Part shown: positions 54,496-63,909 of the stretch, one piece after another | How positions within the stretch are numbered: position 1 is the first letter of the stretch | Layout of the letters: every line of letters begins with the position of its first letter | Origin: Spirosoma utsteinense | GTDB taxonomy: Bacteria; Bacteroidota; Bacteroidia; Cytophagales; Spirosomataceae | Direction: 5' to 3' | Length of the DNA: 64,000 nucleotides | NCBI RefSeq assembly: GCF_014282275.1 | Contig: NZ_VFIA01000003.1 | Span: 1-64,000, forward strand | Notes under the pieces: generated by a model | Seen by the model: the letters and a program-made list of their open reading frames with translations, nothing else | Told to the model about the DNA's origin: nothing | The model's database searches: none | Program-made: the position numbers and the translations under genes

Positions 54496-56325
54496 ATGGC
54501 GAAGTCGAAACCCACCGTTCCAGCAAAGCAAAAAACAAAATCTACCACAGCCAGTGGAGAAAGAACAATCGTTGACACGAACCAGGCATCGGTAGTTAGC
54601 CCACCTTTAGCTACCAGACCCGATACCCAGCCGTTTCGTATACCTAAATCCGCTGCCTTTGCGGCAGGCATCCTGATTGGGCTAATCGCGCTGGTACCTA
54701 TAGTTCGATACTACGACGTAGTTTGGCATAACGCGGTCAACGTTCCGTTTGAAGATGACTTCAATAGCACTCTGCAATTCATTACCAATTACGCTTTCCA
54801 CAGCCAGTCACTGGCCAGCAAATGGAGACTGATTTTTGCGCAGCATAACGAGCATCGGATTGCGTTCGACCGGCTGGTTTTTCTGGTTGACTATGCCATT
54901 GGCGGCCACGTGAATTTTCGCAACCAGATACTTTTTGGCAACCTGTCTTTAGTATTTGTTTTTTGGCTATTATTTGCGGCATCGTTCCGGCAGGTAACGT
55001 TACTGCAAAAATTGTTCTATTTTTTACCGGTTCCATTTCTTCTTTTTCAATTGCATTTCTGGGAGTTGACCGTTTGGGGCATGGCCTCCATCCAGAACCT
55101 ATATATCGTTGTTTTTTCGCTGTTGAGTCTATACGCCCTCAGTCGGGTATCTGAGCGGCCTGCCTGGTTTTTAATGGCCTGTTTGAGTGCCGTAGCGGCT
55201 GCTTTCACAAGTGGAAACGGTATGTTCACGTTTCTGGTAGGCATACCTTTTTTGGTTCTGACGAAGAATTACCGCAAACTGGGCATCTGGACCGGTATCG
55301 CGGCCGTTACGATTTTCCTTTATTTTTGGGGCTATGCCAAACCCGGTCATCACCCGCCGGTACTGGAAACATTTCTGACAAATAGCGGGCAGTTTCTCGA
55401 CCACTTTTTTACACTGACCGGCTCGAATTTTTCAGCCAAGCCCAATCAACCCATCCTGGCCGGCAAATGGATGCTGGCTCTGGCCCTGGGTATACCCATC
55501 TATGTGATCTACCAAAAACGGCTGGCTGGCTCCAACCTTACCCTGTTTATGTTGCTGGCCTTTATGTATATCAGTTGTCTGTCGGTATCAGCAGGCCGGG
55601 CGGGGTTTGGCGTGGCTCAGGCCATGGGACCGCGCTACGGCATTCTGTCGGTTATGCTGCTCATTTCCCTGTACATCCTGTGTGTTGAAACTGCCACAAA
55701 CCGGTATGTCAAACCAGCCCTGACGATAGCTGGGTTGGGTCTGGCCTTTTATCTATACACCAATTCCTACAAGCAGCACTTGTCGAAGGTAGCGGACCGA
55801 ACAGCGAACCTGGAATTCAGTGTGGCCCTTTATAATGACAATCCTGACAATTTAATTCTGTACTGGGGTGACCCCAAACTGGCAAAGAAGATCTTTCAGG
55901 ACGCCCTGAAGAAAGGCATTTACCAGATACCGGCGCTAACTTTAGCCAACCTGAAGAGCCAACCGATCCCACTAACGGGTGCTACCCTCACCCCAACAAA
56001 CGATGTGGCGGCCGATGTGAAGCCCTACCCTACTCACGATTTTCTGGTGATGTATCAGGCATGGGCGGTTAATAGCCAGCCATCCAACGAAACCCAGATT
56101 CAGCTCGTCGCGCAGTCCGCGCAAAACAATTATGCCTTCGATACCCGGCGGCAGATTCGGTACGATGTTGCTAACCAATACCAGTCGACTCAGTTTTTGC
56201 AGGCAGGGTTCTCCTGTGTGATCAGGAAAAGCGACTTAAAACCGGGGCATTATACGTTGGGCGTTCGCCTGATTACGAAAGGCGTGCCGTCCTATTTGCC
56301 CTTAACGGATGGATTTGACGTATAA
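54496..56325 (+). CDS. Polytopic membrane protein of unknown function
   Basis: Membrane protein of 609 aa. A basic, Pro/Thr-rich cytoplasmic tail (about 50 residues) precedes a first helix (AAFAAGILIGLIALVPIV). About nine to eleven more hydrophobic helices follow, with a periplasmic loop near residue 75 holding VPFEDDFNSTLQF and QHNEHRIAFDRL, then a soluble C-terminal domain from about residue 430. An acidic DD-type motif in the first periplasmic loop recalls GT-C glycosyltransferases, but this is weak. I do not recognise a family. Its position among glycosyltransferases suggests a role in glycan transfer. Confidence 0.7.
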   Translation: MAKSKPTVPAKQKTKSTTASGERTIVDTNQASVVSPPLATRPDTQPFRIPKSAAFAAGILIGLIALVPIVRYYDVVWHNAVNVPFEDDFNSTLQFITNYAFHSQSLASKWRLIFAQHNEHRIAFDRLVFLVDYAIGGHVNFRNQILFGNLSLVFVFWLLFAASFRQVTLLQKLFYFLPVPFLLFQLHFWELTVWGMASIQNLYIVVFSLLSLYALSRVSERPAWFLMACLSAVAAAFTSGNGMFTFLVGIPFLVLTKNYRKLGIWTGIAAVTIFLYFWGYAKPGHHPPVLETFLTNSGQFLDHFFTLTGSNFSAKPNQPILAGKWMLALALGIPIYVIYQKRLAGSNLTLFMLLAFMYISCLSVSAGRAGFGVAQAMGPRYGILSVMLLISLYILCVETATNRYVKPALTIAGLGLAFYLYTNSYKQHLSKVADRTANLEFSVALYNDNPDNLILYWGDPKLAKKIFQDALKKGIYQIPALTLANLKSQPIPLTGATLTPTNDVAADVKPYPTHDFLVMYQAWAVNSQPSNETQIQLVAQSAQNNYAFDTRRQIRYDVANQYQSTQFLQAGFSCVIRKSDLKPGHYTLGVRLITKGVPSYLPLTDGFDV

Positions 56326-56334
56326 CGAACTTCG

Positions 56335-57366
56335 TTACAAACGGGGTCGCATCCATTGACAAATTGGTCGGAGGAGCGCGTTCAGACTATTTCCCAAGCG
56401 CCCCCCCACCAACTGATCGAAGGGCATATCGATCAGGCTGTTTCGTAGCAACTGCCTATCGGACACACGCCGTTGTTGCTGAATGTGTTGGTGTTGCTGT
56501 TGAATGATGACCCGATTCTGCCATAACCAGCGGTAGGTTTTACATCGCGCCCGTACATAAGCCAGGCCCCGCAGGGAAAATCCCCACATGAGCAGTTCGG
56601 TCAGTATCAAAGCCGGTATCAGCCGCCGGAGAGTCAAGCTCGAAAAAACACGAAGGAAGGTTAACAGCCGGTTTCGCTCCAGATAGTAAAACTTCGTTGG
56701 CGACATACCCAGGCGGTAATAGTGGATCAGAACAGCCCTTGGTTCGCAGAGTAAGGTATAGCCCGCCAGCCGTGCCCGAAGCGACAGATCAGTATCTTCG
56801 AAATACATGAAGTAACACTCCTCAAACCCACCAACTTCACGCAGGGCCTTTGTTGGTGCCATGAGGGCAGCCCCCGAGAGTAAGGGCACTTCCTCCACAA
56901 CCGTATAGTTCGATGCCGGTTCGTTTAGGCCACGGCAGGTAGTGACCCCGGTATACTGCATTTGATTCCCGCAGGTGTTGATGGTGCCATCCGGGTTCAG
57001 CAGTTTAGGCGTAATGAAGGCATTTGGATATTGGCGAGCCGTTTCAACGAGTCGCTCGAGACTATCGGGTATCAATTCGGTATCCGGATTCAGCAGGAGC
57101 GTCCAGATGCCTGTTGCATGTGCAAGACCCAGGTTGTTGCCACCGGAATAGCCCGAATTGGTTGGATTAGCCATAAACCGGATGGTGGGATAATCCGTTT
57201 TCAACCAATCAGCCAAATTATCCTGACCGTAATTATCAACGATGATGACCTCATGGGCTAACCGGCTGGCGGCTTCTGTTAGCGTTGGCAAACAGCGTTT
57301 TAGGTCATTAAGACTGTTGTAAGCGACAATAATTATGCTGAGTTCCGGCGGAGGGGCGGTCGTCAC
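56335..57366 (-). CDS. Glycosyltransferase family 2 (WbbL-like)
   Basis: GT2 enzyme of 343 aa. LSIIIVAYNSLNDLKRCLP near the N-terminus, EVIIVDNYGQDN near residue 39, NSGYSGGNNLGLAHA near 68, LLLNPDTELIPDSLE near 90 and YFMYFEDTDLSLRARLAGY near 190 are the marks of WbbL/rhamnosyltransferase-type GT2 enzymes. A hydrophobic stretch near 250-270 may anchor it to the membrane. The start is GTG at 57366. It follows the DUF2304 gene by 9 bp and belongs to the same minus-strand operon. Confidence 0.87.
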   Translation of the reverse strand: MTTAPPPELSIIIVAYNSLNDLKRCLPTLTEAASRLAHEVIIVDNYGQDNLADWLKTDYPTIRFMANPTNSGYSGGNNLGLAHATGIWTLLLNPDTELIPDSLERLVETARQYPNAFITPKLLNPDGTINTCGNQMQYTGVTTCRGLNEPASNYTVVEEVPLLSGAALMAPTKALREVGGFEECYFMYFEDTDLSLRARLAGYTLLCEPRAVLIHYYRLGMSPTKFYYLERNRLLTFLRVFSSLTLRRLIPALILTELLMWGFSLRGLAYVRARCKTYRWLWQNRVIIQQQHQHIQQQRRVSDRQLLRNSLIDMPFDQLVGGRLGNSLNALLRPICQWMRPRL

Positions 57367-57375
57367 GATGGTTAC

Positions 57376-57777
57376 TTAAGATTCTGTTACGAGTGGAGTT
57401 CCCAGCGATTCGAGCTTATCATGTTCACGGAGTTGGGCCAGTTCTTTTTTCAGAAATGCAATTTCATGCGTCAGTTCTTTTACCGATTGCTGCATCTTCG
57501 AATTTACGACCGATAAGTGGACCAGGAAGATAATAATCGCGAAGATTGCCGCCAGAAAAATGAGTGACGGCGGGTAAAACACGCCCAGCGCCAATGAAAT
57601 TTGCTCCAGCCCCTTTCGCCAGATTGAAAAAACGATCAGGATAATGGTACACGCAATCCAGATGAAGGAATACTCCTCTCTCAGCTTCCCCTTAATGATA
57701 AGCCGGGCGATGAAGTACATGAACCCCAGCGCCCCACTCAGACTAAGTATCTGAATAACAATCGGTAACGACTCCAT
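57376..57777 (-). CDS. DUF2304 family membrane protein
   Basis: Small membrane protein of 133 aa with three hydrophobic helices (IVIQILSLSGALGFMYFIA, EEYSFIWIACTIILIVFSI and SLIFLAAIFAIIIFLVHLSV) and a C-terminal coiled coil (about 90-120, rich in Lys, Glu and Leu). The KGKLREEYSFIWI segment is typical of DUF2304. The family is commonly found beside DPM1/GtrB-like GT2 genes, as here, and may act with them. Its start overlaps the 3' end of the GT2 gene by 35 bp, so the two are translationally coupled. Confidence 0.85.
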   Translation of the reverse strand: MESLPIVIQILSLSGALGFMYFIARLIIKGKLREEYSFIWIACTIILIVFSIWRKGLEQISLALGVFYPPSLIFLAAIFAIIIFLVHLSVVNSKMQQSVKELTHEIAFLKKELAQLREHDKLESLGTPLVTES

Positions 57778-58510
57778 AGTTGCGTTGCTTGTTCTGTAAA
57801 CGAATATACACGAATAATGTCCCCATTGTTACTTTAAACATGTAGTATATTGATTTTGCTAGTGTAATGGACGAGGTACCACCCTGACGTTCGCGCATGA
57901 TGACCGGAACCTCAAGAATACGGAGTTTGTGCAGTCCAAACTGAACAATGGACTCCGGCTCCGGGTATTCGTCGGGGTAATACGCGTTGGTGATACAGAT
58001 CGTGCGTCGGTTAAAGGCTCGAAATCCGGAGGTACTATCGTGAATGGCTTTACCAATAAGTGACTGGTTAAGCCACCGGAAATACGTGATGCCCAACCGT
58101 CGAACGTAGGTAGACTGAAAGCCCGTTCGTTCCAGAAACCGGGACCCAATCACGACATCGGCCCTACCCTCAAAAATAGGCTGTAGAACCTTGGGGAGTT
58201 CTTCAGCAGGGTGTTGCCCGTCGCCATCCATTTGAACCGCCACATCATACCCATACCGAAAAGCATATTTGTACCCGGCATGCATAGCCCCCCCAATGCC
58301 TAGATTAACGGGTAGGTTCAAATATAGGCAGTCCAGCTTCTGGATAACGGCCAGTGAATTATCGGTCGATTGATCGTTTACCACCAGTACATCCAGATTC
58401 AGTCCATACTGATGCTTTATGTAGTTTATCTCAGCCACGACGGTGGCAATAGCCTCTTCCTCATTGTAGCATGGCACCACGATCAACACACGGAAATCGG
58501 TTCCTCCCAT
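57743..58510 (-). CDS. DPM1/GtrB-like glycosyltransferase family 2
   Basis: GT2 enzyme of 255 aa that probably moves a sugar from a nucleotide donor to a polyprenyl phosphate. VLIVVPCYNEEEAIATVV near residue 8, VLVVNDQSTDNSL near 40, VAVQMDGDGQHPAEELPK near 90 (the DxD with QHP), VIGSRFLERTG near 120 and TSGFRAFNRR near 160 match dolichyl-phosphate mannosyltransferase-like enzymes. The two C-terminal membrane helices of GtrB are missing. Overlaps DUF2304 by 35 bp and follows the 698-aa membrane protein by 6 bp, which could use its lipid-linked sugar on the periplasmic side. Confidence 0.88.
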   Translation of the reverse strand: MGGTDFRVLIVVPCYNEEEAIATVVAEINYIKHQYGLNLDVLVVNDQSTDNSLAVIQKLDCLYLNLPVNLGIGGAMHAGYKYAFRYGYDVAVQMDGDGQHPAEELPKVLQPIFEGRADVVIGSRFLERTGFQSTYVRRLGITYFRWLNQSLIGKAIHDSTSGFRAFNRRTICITNAYYPDEYPEPESIVQFGLHKLRILEVPVIMRERQGGTSSITLAKSIYYMFKVTMGTLFVYIRLQNKQRNYGVVTDCYSDT

Positions 58511-58516
58511 TGGTTT

Positions 58517-60613
58517 TTAATCGTTAATGCGGTAAATCTGAATCGTTCCTAATGTGGTTACCAGCTTCATGCACCGCGTTTCAACGGGCTGAGGCTGTTT
58601 GTCAAACACGATGTATTTAACGTTAAGTTTTTTGAAGCGGGGCGAACAAGGGTCCATAGCCACCACGTAGGCATCTTCGTAGGTATTCTGAACGATTACA
58701 GAATCTTTCCCATCGATATACGAGTTGTAAACCGTATGGGCATACCGGTTGTAGGCCGAATCGCGCTTCATGGCCGGGTCAAGTACTTTAAAGGTGTTTC
58801 GGGGTGGAACGTACTTAACGCCACTGAGCAGGTCGACGCCGGTAGCAGTAACCATATAGGATACGAACTGACTGCCAAACACCGCCCATTTGGCCGCTGG
58901 CTCCTGATTATGAATATTCTGCACCGCCACATACAGAGCGTGTTCTGTAATGGGTGTCATTCCTTTCGATACAGGATTTAGCTTCAGATTGGGCAACTGA
59001 AACAGCAGGATACCTACCCCGAACAACACATTCCGATAGGCCGGTTGCCAGGTGAATAGCAGCAGCGAACCAAGTCCGGTAAAGAACAGGATCGGCATGA
59101 ACAACTGGTTGAGTTTGAAAAAACCTGCCGAATCCTCAACATTCAGGTTAGCCGCATAAATCATGAAACCCAGCACGACCGCCAAACCAATACCCGTATA
59201 GAGTTTATTCGATTTTATCTCGATGGTGGTCAGGTAATGCAGGTACAGGATAGTAAGCAGGACATTACCAATCCCAAACGGAATTTGTGTCCGGCGGGTG
59301 GGGCTCATGTTCAGCAGCGTCATCTTGGCCAGCCATTCGGGAAATCCAACTTCGATCCAGACATAGCCGACAATGACAAAAACGCTTAGCAACAAAACGG
59401 TCCAGTCTATTTTTCGGTTGATGGCAAAAGCTGTAATGGCACAGGGGATAATAATTGGCGCAAACGTAACATAGTGCGATAACTCGCAGTGATTGAGCCA
59501 GCCGGACGGAAATCTGGTATCATCGACCTGCCAGCGGAAGTATTCCGAGAACCAGTTGGCAACGAAGCCCGTACCACCCAATTCACTCCGTTTACCAGGA
59601 TACACGGTATTCATGATGGCATCGAGTGTGGGCTTTACGTCGATGTAAAATAGCCAGAAGGCAACACCCAGTATAACCAGCGACAGGATGCCTCCGCCCA
59701 GTTTCACGGGCCAATCGCTAAAGAGCCTTTTTACATCCCAGTTATTAATGAAATACCCGATCAACAGAAAGAGTAAGACATAGCCCAGCGGCACCTGATA
59801 GGGTGGATACAAAATCAGCGCATAGACCATTAACAGCCAGGCCAGCGCCAATGAAGCGCCCAGCACCTGTTTGGGGCTTTTACCGTAAAGCAAATAAACC
59901 GTAGCCACGAAGATAAGGCTGGTAGCGGCAATAAGCGGGGCCGGAATAAATGACCAGGAAACCGTGCCCGAGGAATAAAACAGCCAGATACTGCCTACTA
60001 TGGACAGCCAGAAGTTGTTGCGAGTCAGCAGTAGAAGCATCAGAACTGCTCCCACAATAGACATGAACGCCCGAAGATTATACAGCCAGGCATAAGCCTG
60101 TTCGATGGGTAAGAAGAAAAATCCCCAATGGTCGGGCCGGAAAATTTCGCTGAAATGATGAGTCGGTGTAACGAGAATCGGTGTGTTTTCGCCCCCGATG
60201 GTTTCATTAATGGTTGGAAATCCTTTGTTAGCCTGCGAAAGAATCCAGGGTGTTCCAACGGCATAGTCGTCCATCCGAATCCGGCGGGGCTGGCCCGAAA
60301 TAAGCCCCCGCTTAGGATTACTCCCGTCCGGAAGTAATTCATTCCACATCGCCAGCGAAATGGGGTGAATCTTGGCCAGCGTAACAATTAAAAACAAGCC
60401 AAAGCAAATACCGATAAACCACTTAAGTTTTTTATCGAAGTGGATGAGTTCAAAGCCGGATCTTGTTGGTAGTTTGGTGTTCACTTGGGTTGACGATGGC
60501 ATTTCCTCTCGCCCGGTCAACCCCGGAATGGGCCGTTGGCTCTCAACGGGGGAAGTTCCGATTTTAGGCTTGGGGGGAAGCGGTACAGGTTTCTTTTTTG
60601 ACGACTTCGACAT
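58517..60613 (-). CDS. Large polytopic membrane protein, possible GT-C-type transferase
   Basis: Membrane protein of 698 aa. A Pro/Lys-rich cytoplasmic tail (about 60 residues) leads to a first helix (WFIGICFGLFLIVTLAKI), then a periplasmic loop with RRIRMDDYAVGTPW near residue 110 and about twelve more helices. A soluble C-terminal domain starts near residue 560. Membrane protein length, the early acidic periplasmic loop and the neighbouring DPM1-like enzyme fit a GT-C transferase of the O-antigen or teichoic-type modification (Gtr/YfhO-like) class. No exact family could be named. It starts the minus-strand operon downstream of a strong promoter match. Confidence 0.72.
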   Translation of the reverse strand: MSKSSKKKPVPLPPKPKIGTSPVESQRPIPGLTGREEMPSSTQVNTKLPTRSGFELIHFDKKLKWFIGICFGLFLIVTLAKIHPISLAMWNELLPDGSNPKRGLISGQPRRIRMDDYAVGTPWILSQANKGFPTINETIGGENTPILVTPTHHFSEIFRPDHWGFFFLPIEQAYAWLYNLRAFMSIVGAVLMLLLLTRNNFWLSIVGSIWLFYSSGTVSWSFIPAPLIAATSLIFVATVYLLYGKSPKQVLGASLALAWLLMVYALILYPPYQVPLGYVLLFLLIGYFINNWDVKRLFSDWPVKLGGGILSLVILGVAFWLFYIDVKPTLDAIMNTVYPGKRSELGGTGFVANWFSEYFRWQVDDTRFPSGWLNHCELSHYVTFAPIIIPCAITAFAINRKIDWTVLLLSVFVIVGYVWIEVGFPEWLAKMTLLNMSPTRRTQIPFGIGNVLLTILYLHYLTTIEIKSNKLYTGIGLAVVLGFMIYAANLNVEDSAGFFKLNQLFMPILFFTGLGSLLLFTWQPAYRNVLFGVGILLFQLPNLKLNPVSKGMTPITEHALYVAVQNIHNQEPAAKWAVFGSQFVSYMVTATGVDLLSGVKYVPPRNTFKVLDPAMKRDSAYNRYAHTVYNSYIDGKDSVIVQNTYEDAYVVAMDPCSPRFKKLNVKYIVFDKQPQPVETRCMKLVTTLGTIQIYRIND

Positions 60614-60809
60614 GTCAAGAAGCTACATTTGGGTTTGGTAATGGGTCCGATGGAAGGCCCCCTCATTTACTGACGGTGCGTTACGCATCTTAACTAATAT
60701 AACGACTAATATAACGGTTTACAGCCTAGCTACTAATCGATTATCCATTCGTTTTATTGTAGAAAACGAATGTTTCTAATAGCCTGAGGCCAGATTTGCC
60801 AGATAATAT

Positions 60810-60840
60810 CAAAGGTAGCCGACGTTAACTTCCTTCCAAA
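60810..60840 (-). promoter_or_regulatory. Strong Bacteroidota promoter match for the 58517-60613 operon
   Basis: On the minus strand TTTG (60840-60837), an exact 19-bp spacer and TACCTTTG (60817-60810) make a full -33/-7 match. Transcription would start near 60803 and leave a leader of about 190 nt before the ATG at 60613. The divergent gene at 60901 begins 61 bp away. Confidence 0.65.
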
Positions 60841-60900
60841 TAACATGCCATAAACTGTCAAGTGCTTTCTTTAACTTGCAACTCTTCGGGAGTAAGCTTC

Positions 60901-61896
60901 ATGAGTCAATTTTTCGGGCGTGTTTTGCCATTTTTAGTGGCTGTTCTTTTACTGATCTATGTTAGTAAAGACATTCAATTTTATGCTATTCAGCAGCAAT
61001 TCAGGCAGGCAGACTATCGCTGGATCTGTTTAGTTTTTCTCGTCAGTATAGGCAGTTTTTTTTGCCGTGGTATACGGTGGCAGCAGGCGTTGTTGGCGTT
61101 GGGGCATCATCCATCGATATTTAGGGCAACCGTTGCTCTGACGGCCGGTACCATTGCCAGCATGATTATTCCCGGCTCGGGCGAGGTGACCCGCTGCGCG
61201 ACACTACAACGAACAGATCATGTACCTTTCTCTCACGGGGTTGGATCGGTAGTGGCCGAGCGGGTTCTCGACCTGTTTATGTTGGTCCTGGTACTCCTGC
61301 TTTCCTTTGCGCTGGAGTTAAGCCGGATGCAGACGTATCTGGCTGGTCTCTCGTTTACCGCCCCCAACAAATTACTTGGCCTGATCACCGGCCTAGTAGT
61401 ACTTAGTATAGTCTTGCTGTATTGGCTATACCAGTTCCCTGTTATCAGAGAACATCCCTTCACAATCCGGATTATTGGTTTTAGTCGTGGGCTTTGGGAA
61501 GGGATCATCGCTATCCGCCGACTACCAAATCCGGGATTTTTTGTCTTTCTGACCCTACTCAATCAACTGCTGTCTCTATCGACAATCTATTTTCTACTAT
61601 TATCCGTTTCATCCACCCATTCGCTGCCTCCCACGGCAACGCTAACGGTGCTGGCTGTGGCCTCACTGGGGGGGCTGGCGGTACCTACGCAGGGCGGTAT
61701 TGGCACCTACCATTTTCTGGTCAGCCGGGCACTGGTGCTGTATGGGCTAAGTACTACAGAAGGGGCTTTGCTGGCCACCTTTATGCACGCCGTCGGGTTC
61801 GGATTCAACCTGTTATTCAGCAGCCTGAGCTTTTTGATCGTTCCCGTGCTGGTACAGCAACGCAAACAATTCGACCGGCCGGAACCGGATGCATGA
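60901..61896 (+). CDS. Lysylphosphatidylglycerol synthase TM region family protein (UPF0104)
   Basis: Polytopic membrane protein of 331 aa with about eight helices. RQADYRWICLVFLVSIGSFF near residue 35, RGIRWQQAL near 57, and IIPGSGEVTRCATLQR near 92, then SVVAERVLDLFMLVLVLLLS near 114, are the family blocks. Close to the C-terminus is VPTQGGIGTYHFLVSRALVL. The family is related to the flippase half of MprF but usually lacks the synthase domain; it often travels with glycosyltransferase genes. I chose the ATG at 60901, which follows a GGGAG-like sequence; a GTG at 60862 is the alternative. Divergent from the 698-aa protein operon. Confidence 0.88.
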   Translation: MSQFFGRVLPFLVAVLLLIYVSKDIQFYAIQQQFRQADYRWICLVFLVSIGSFFCRGIRWQQALLALGHHPSIFRATVALTAGTIASMIIPGSGEVTRCATLQRTDHVPFSHGVGSVVAERVLDLFMLVLVLLLSFALELSRMQTYLAGLSFTAPNKLLGLITGLVVLSIVLLYWLYQFPVIREHPFTIRIIGFSRGLWEGIIAIRRLPNPGFFVFLTLLNQLLSLSTIYFLLLSVSSTHSLPPTATLTVLAVASLGGLAVPTQGGIGTYHFLVSRALVLYGLSTTEGALLATFMHAVGFGFNLLFSSLSFLIVPVLVQQRKQFDRPEPDA

Positions 61897-62005
61897 CCGT
61901 TGAGACAGCTAAAGAGAGATACCGATGATGCATCCTCGTTGCTTTATTTATTATTTTCACTACCGTATATTGTGGTTTGATTAGATTCCCAAACAAATAC
62001 ATTTC

Positions 62006-63601
62006 ATGACATTTCAACAACTAATCCTGGCCGCCGGGTTAATGGCCCTGCCTTTTGCCAGTAGCGCGCAGGAAAATTTTGCCAATACCATTACGGCTGC
62101 CGATCTCGAAAAGCACCTGCGCGTGCTGGCTGCCGACGATATGGAAGGCCGCGAAACCGGAACTCGTGGTCAGCGGAAAGCGGCTGAATACATCGCCAGC
62201 CAGTTTGCCGCCGAAGGCCTGAAACCGCTTGTCAAGACTACCGATGGTAAGCTGGGCTACCAACAGCCCTACACGCTCTACAAAAAAGCCTGGGGTGATT
62301 TTTACGTTAAGGCCGGCGAAAAACGCTTCGAACTCCAGAAAGATTTTATCCCCAACGGTTTGCTGTATCTGCCCACCGAAACAACTTATGAAACCATATT
62401 CGCAGGATACGGCATCGGCGACGCAGCTTATGACGACTACGCCGGACGCGATGTGAAAGGGAAAGCGGTTGTGATTCTGGACGATGAGCCCAAAACGGCC
62501 GATGGCAAAACACGGGTAGGCGGCACAACGGAACCATCGAAATGGGGTGGGCCGAATGGCTGGCGGGCCAAGAGCCTGCTGGCTAAGGAAAAAGGAGCCG
62601 CTCAGTTGTTCATTGTCTCGGCCGAATCGGCCGAAGCGTTCAAGCAGCTACTTACCCAGCGTAGTGCTATGATGGGCCGTTTCAACCGGATGAGCCTGAA
62701 AGCAGGTACAGAAAACGTAAGCTCCGTCGGTGTCTTTCTGATCTCGACCGACATGGCGGCTACGTTGCTGCACACGCCTGTGGCTACCCTCAACCAGGCG
62801 ATGAAGCAGGTGTCGCAATCAGAGAAACCGGGGACTACGGCCCTGGCTGGCAGCGTAGCCGTCAAAGCCGACCGGATCGATGAGAAAACAGAATCGTCGA
62901 ACGTACTTGGTTTTATCGAAGGGACCGACAAAAAAGATGAAGTGCTGATCGTATCGTCTCATTACGACCATATCGGTATCAGCGCCGATGGCCAGATTAA
63001 CAACGGTGCTAATGACGACGGTTCCGGTACGGTATCGGTGCTGGAGATTGCACAGGCATTTACCAAAGCAAAAGCAACTGGGAAAGGGCCACGTCGGTCT
63101 ATTCTGTTCCTGACGGTATCAGGCGAAGAAAAAGGCCTGCTCGGCTCCGAATATTACGCCGATATGAGCCCGGTGATTCCACTCGACAAAACAGTTGCCG
63201 ACCTGAACATCGACATGGTTGGCCGGGTCGATGATCTGCATCAGGGAAAATCAGAGAATTACATTTATGTGATTGGCTCCGATAAACTCTCGTCGGATTT
63301 GCACAAGATCAGCGAGGAAACGAACAAGAAGAACATCAACATGGAGCTGGATTACAAGTACAATGATCCGAAAGATGCCCAGCGCATCTACTACCGCTCC
63401 GATCATTACAACTTCGCCAAGCACCAGATCCCCATTATTTTCTACTTCAACGGGCTGCACGATGATTATCACAAGCCAACGGACGACGTTGAAAAAATAG
63501 ATTTCAAACTAGCCGAAAAGTCGGCCCGGCTTGTCTTCTATACCGCCTGGGAAATCGCCAACCGCGACCAGCGCCTGGCCGTCGACAGCAACAAGCAGTA
63601 A
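62006..63601 (+). CDS. M28 family metallopeptidase
   Basis: Secreted aminopeptidase-like enzyme of 531 aa. The signal peptide ends near LPFASSAQ. LAADDMEGRETGTRGQRKAA near residue 45 is an N-terminal family block. The two-zinc site is visible as SHYDH (near 320), GANDDGSGT (near 335), GEEKGLLGS (near 375), NIDMVGRVD (near 400) and RSDHYNFAKHQIP (near 465). A PA-like inserted domain with YGIGDAAYDDYAG covers about 110-270. It probably degrades peptides in the periplasm or outside. A strong terminator follows. Confidence 0.93.
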   Translation: MTFQQLILAAGLMALPFASSAQENFANTITAADLEKHLRVLAADDMEGRETGTRGQRKAAEYIASQFAAEGLKPLVKTTDGKLGYQQPYTLYKKAWGDFYVKAGEKRFELQKDFIPNGLLYLPTETTYETIFAGYGIGDAAYDDYAGRDVKGKAVVILDDEPKTADGKTRVGGTTEPSKWGGPNGWRAKSLLAKEKGAAQLFIVSAESAEAFKQLLTQRSAMMGRFNRMSLKAGTENVSSVGVFLISTDMAATLLHTPVATLNQAMKQVSQSEKPGTTALAGSVAVKADRIDEKTESSNVLGFIEGTDKKDEVLIVSSHYDHIGISADGQINNGANDDGSGTVSVLEIAQAFTKAKATGKGPRRSILFLTVSGEEKGLLGSEYYADMSPVIPLDKTVADLNIDMVGRVDDLHQGKSENYIYVIGSDKLSSDLHKISEETNKKNINMELDYKYNDPKDAQRIYYRSDHYNFAKHQIPIIFYFNGLHDDYHKPTDDVEKIDFKLAEKSARLVFYTAWEIANRDQRLAVDSNKQ

Positions 63602-63606
63602 ATAAA

Positions 63607-63654
63607 GAAGCCCGGCTGGATAGGAGGTATCAGCCGGGCTTCTTCGTGTTTTTT
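63607..63654 (+). terminator. Intrinsic terminator of the M28 peptidase gene
   Basis: GAAGCCCGGCTG at 63607-63618 pairs perfectly with CAGCCGGGCTTC at 63631-63642 around a 12-nt loop, followed by TTCGTGTTTTTTC with a T6 run. It starts 6 bp after the stop codon. Confidence 0.9.
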
Positions 63655-63675
63655 CGTGTCTTGCAACAACTCCTG

Positions 63676-63909
63676 CTATAACCTCCTGACTGCCCGTAGA
63701 TACCCGAATAGCTCACAAGCCCGCACATCCCCCTGCGTCAGGGAGGGGTAAGTCTGCCGGAGTGACTGCTCCCCTAAACCATTGGCCAGATGACGCAATA
63801 CGTCCCAGACCTTTACGCCTACCTCTTGCAGGTACGCATCATCTTCCGGCAGCGCCACTATGCGGCTTTGTTTAACCTCCTGTTCCCAACTAGCTATTAA
63901 CGTCTTCAT
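63676..63909 (-). CDS. Small protein resembling the DUF433 C-terminal region
   Basis: Protein of 77 aa, mostly helical by composition. The end, TYPSLTQGDVRACELFGYL, looks like the second half of DUF433 proteins, small DNA-binding-like partners often described as antitoxins. The N-terminal half (LIASWEQEVKQSRIVALPED) does not match anything I know. No toxin gene is visible on either side within the window. The ATG at 63909 is clear. The role is unknown, and the protein may be an orphan. Confidence 0.45.
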   Translation of the reverse strand: MKTLIASWEQEVKQSRIVALPEDDAYLQEVGVKVWDVLRHLANGLGEQSLRQTYPSLTQGDVRACELFGYLRAVRRL

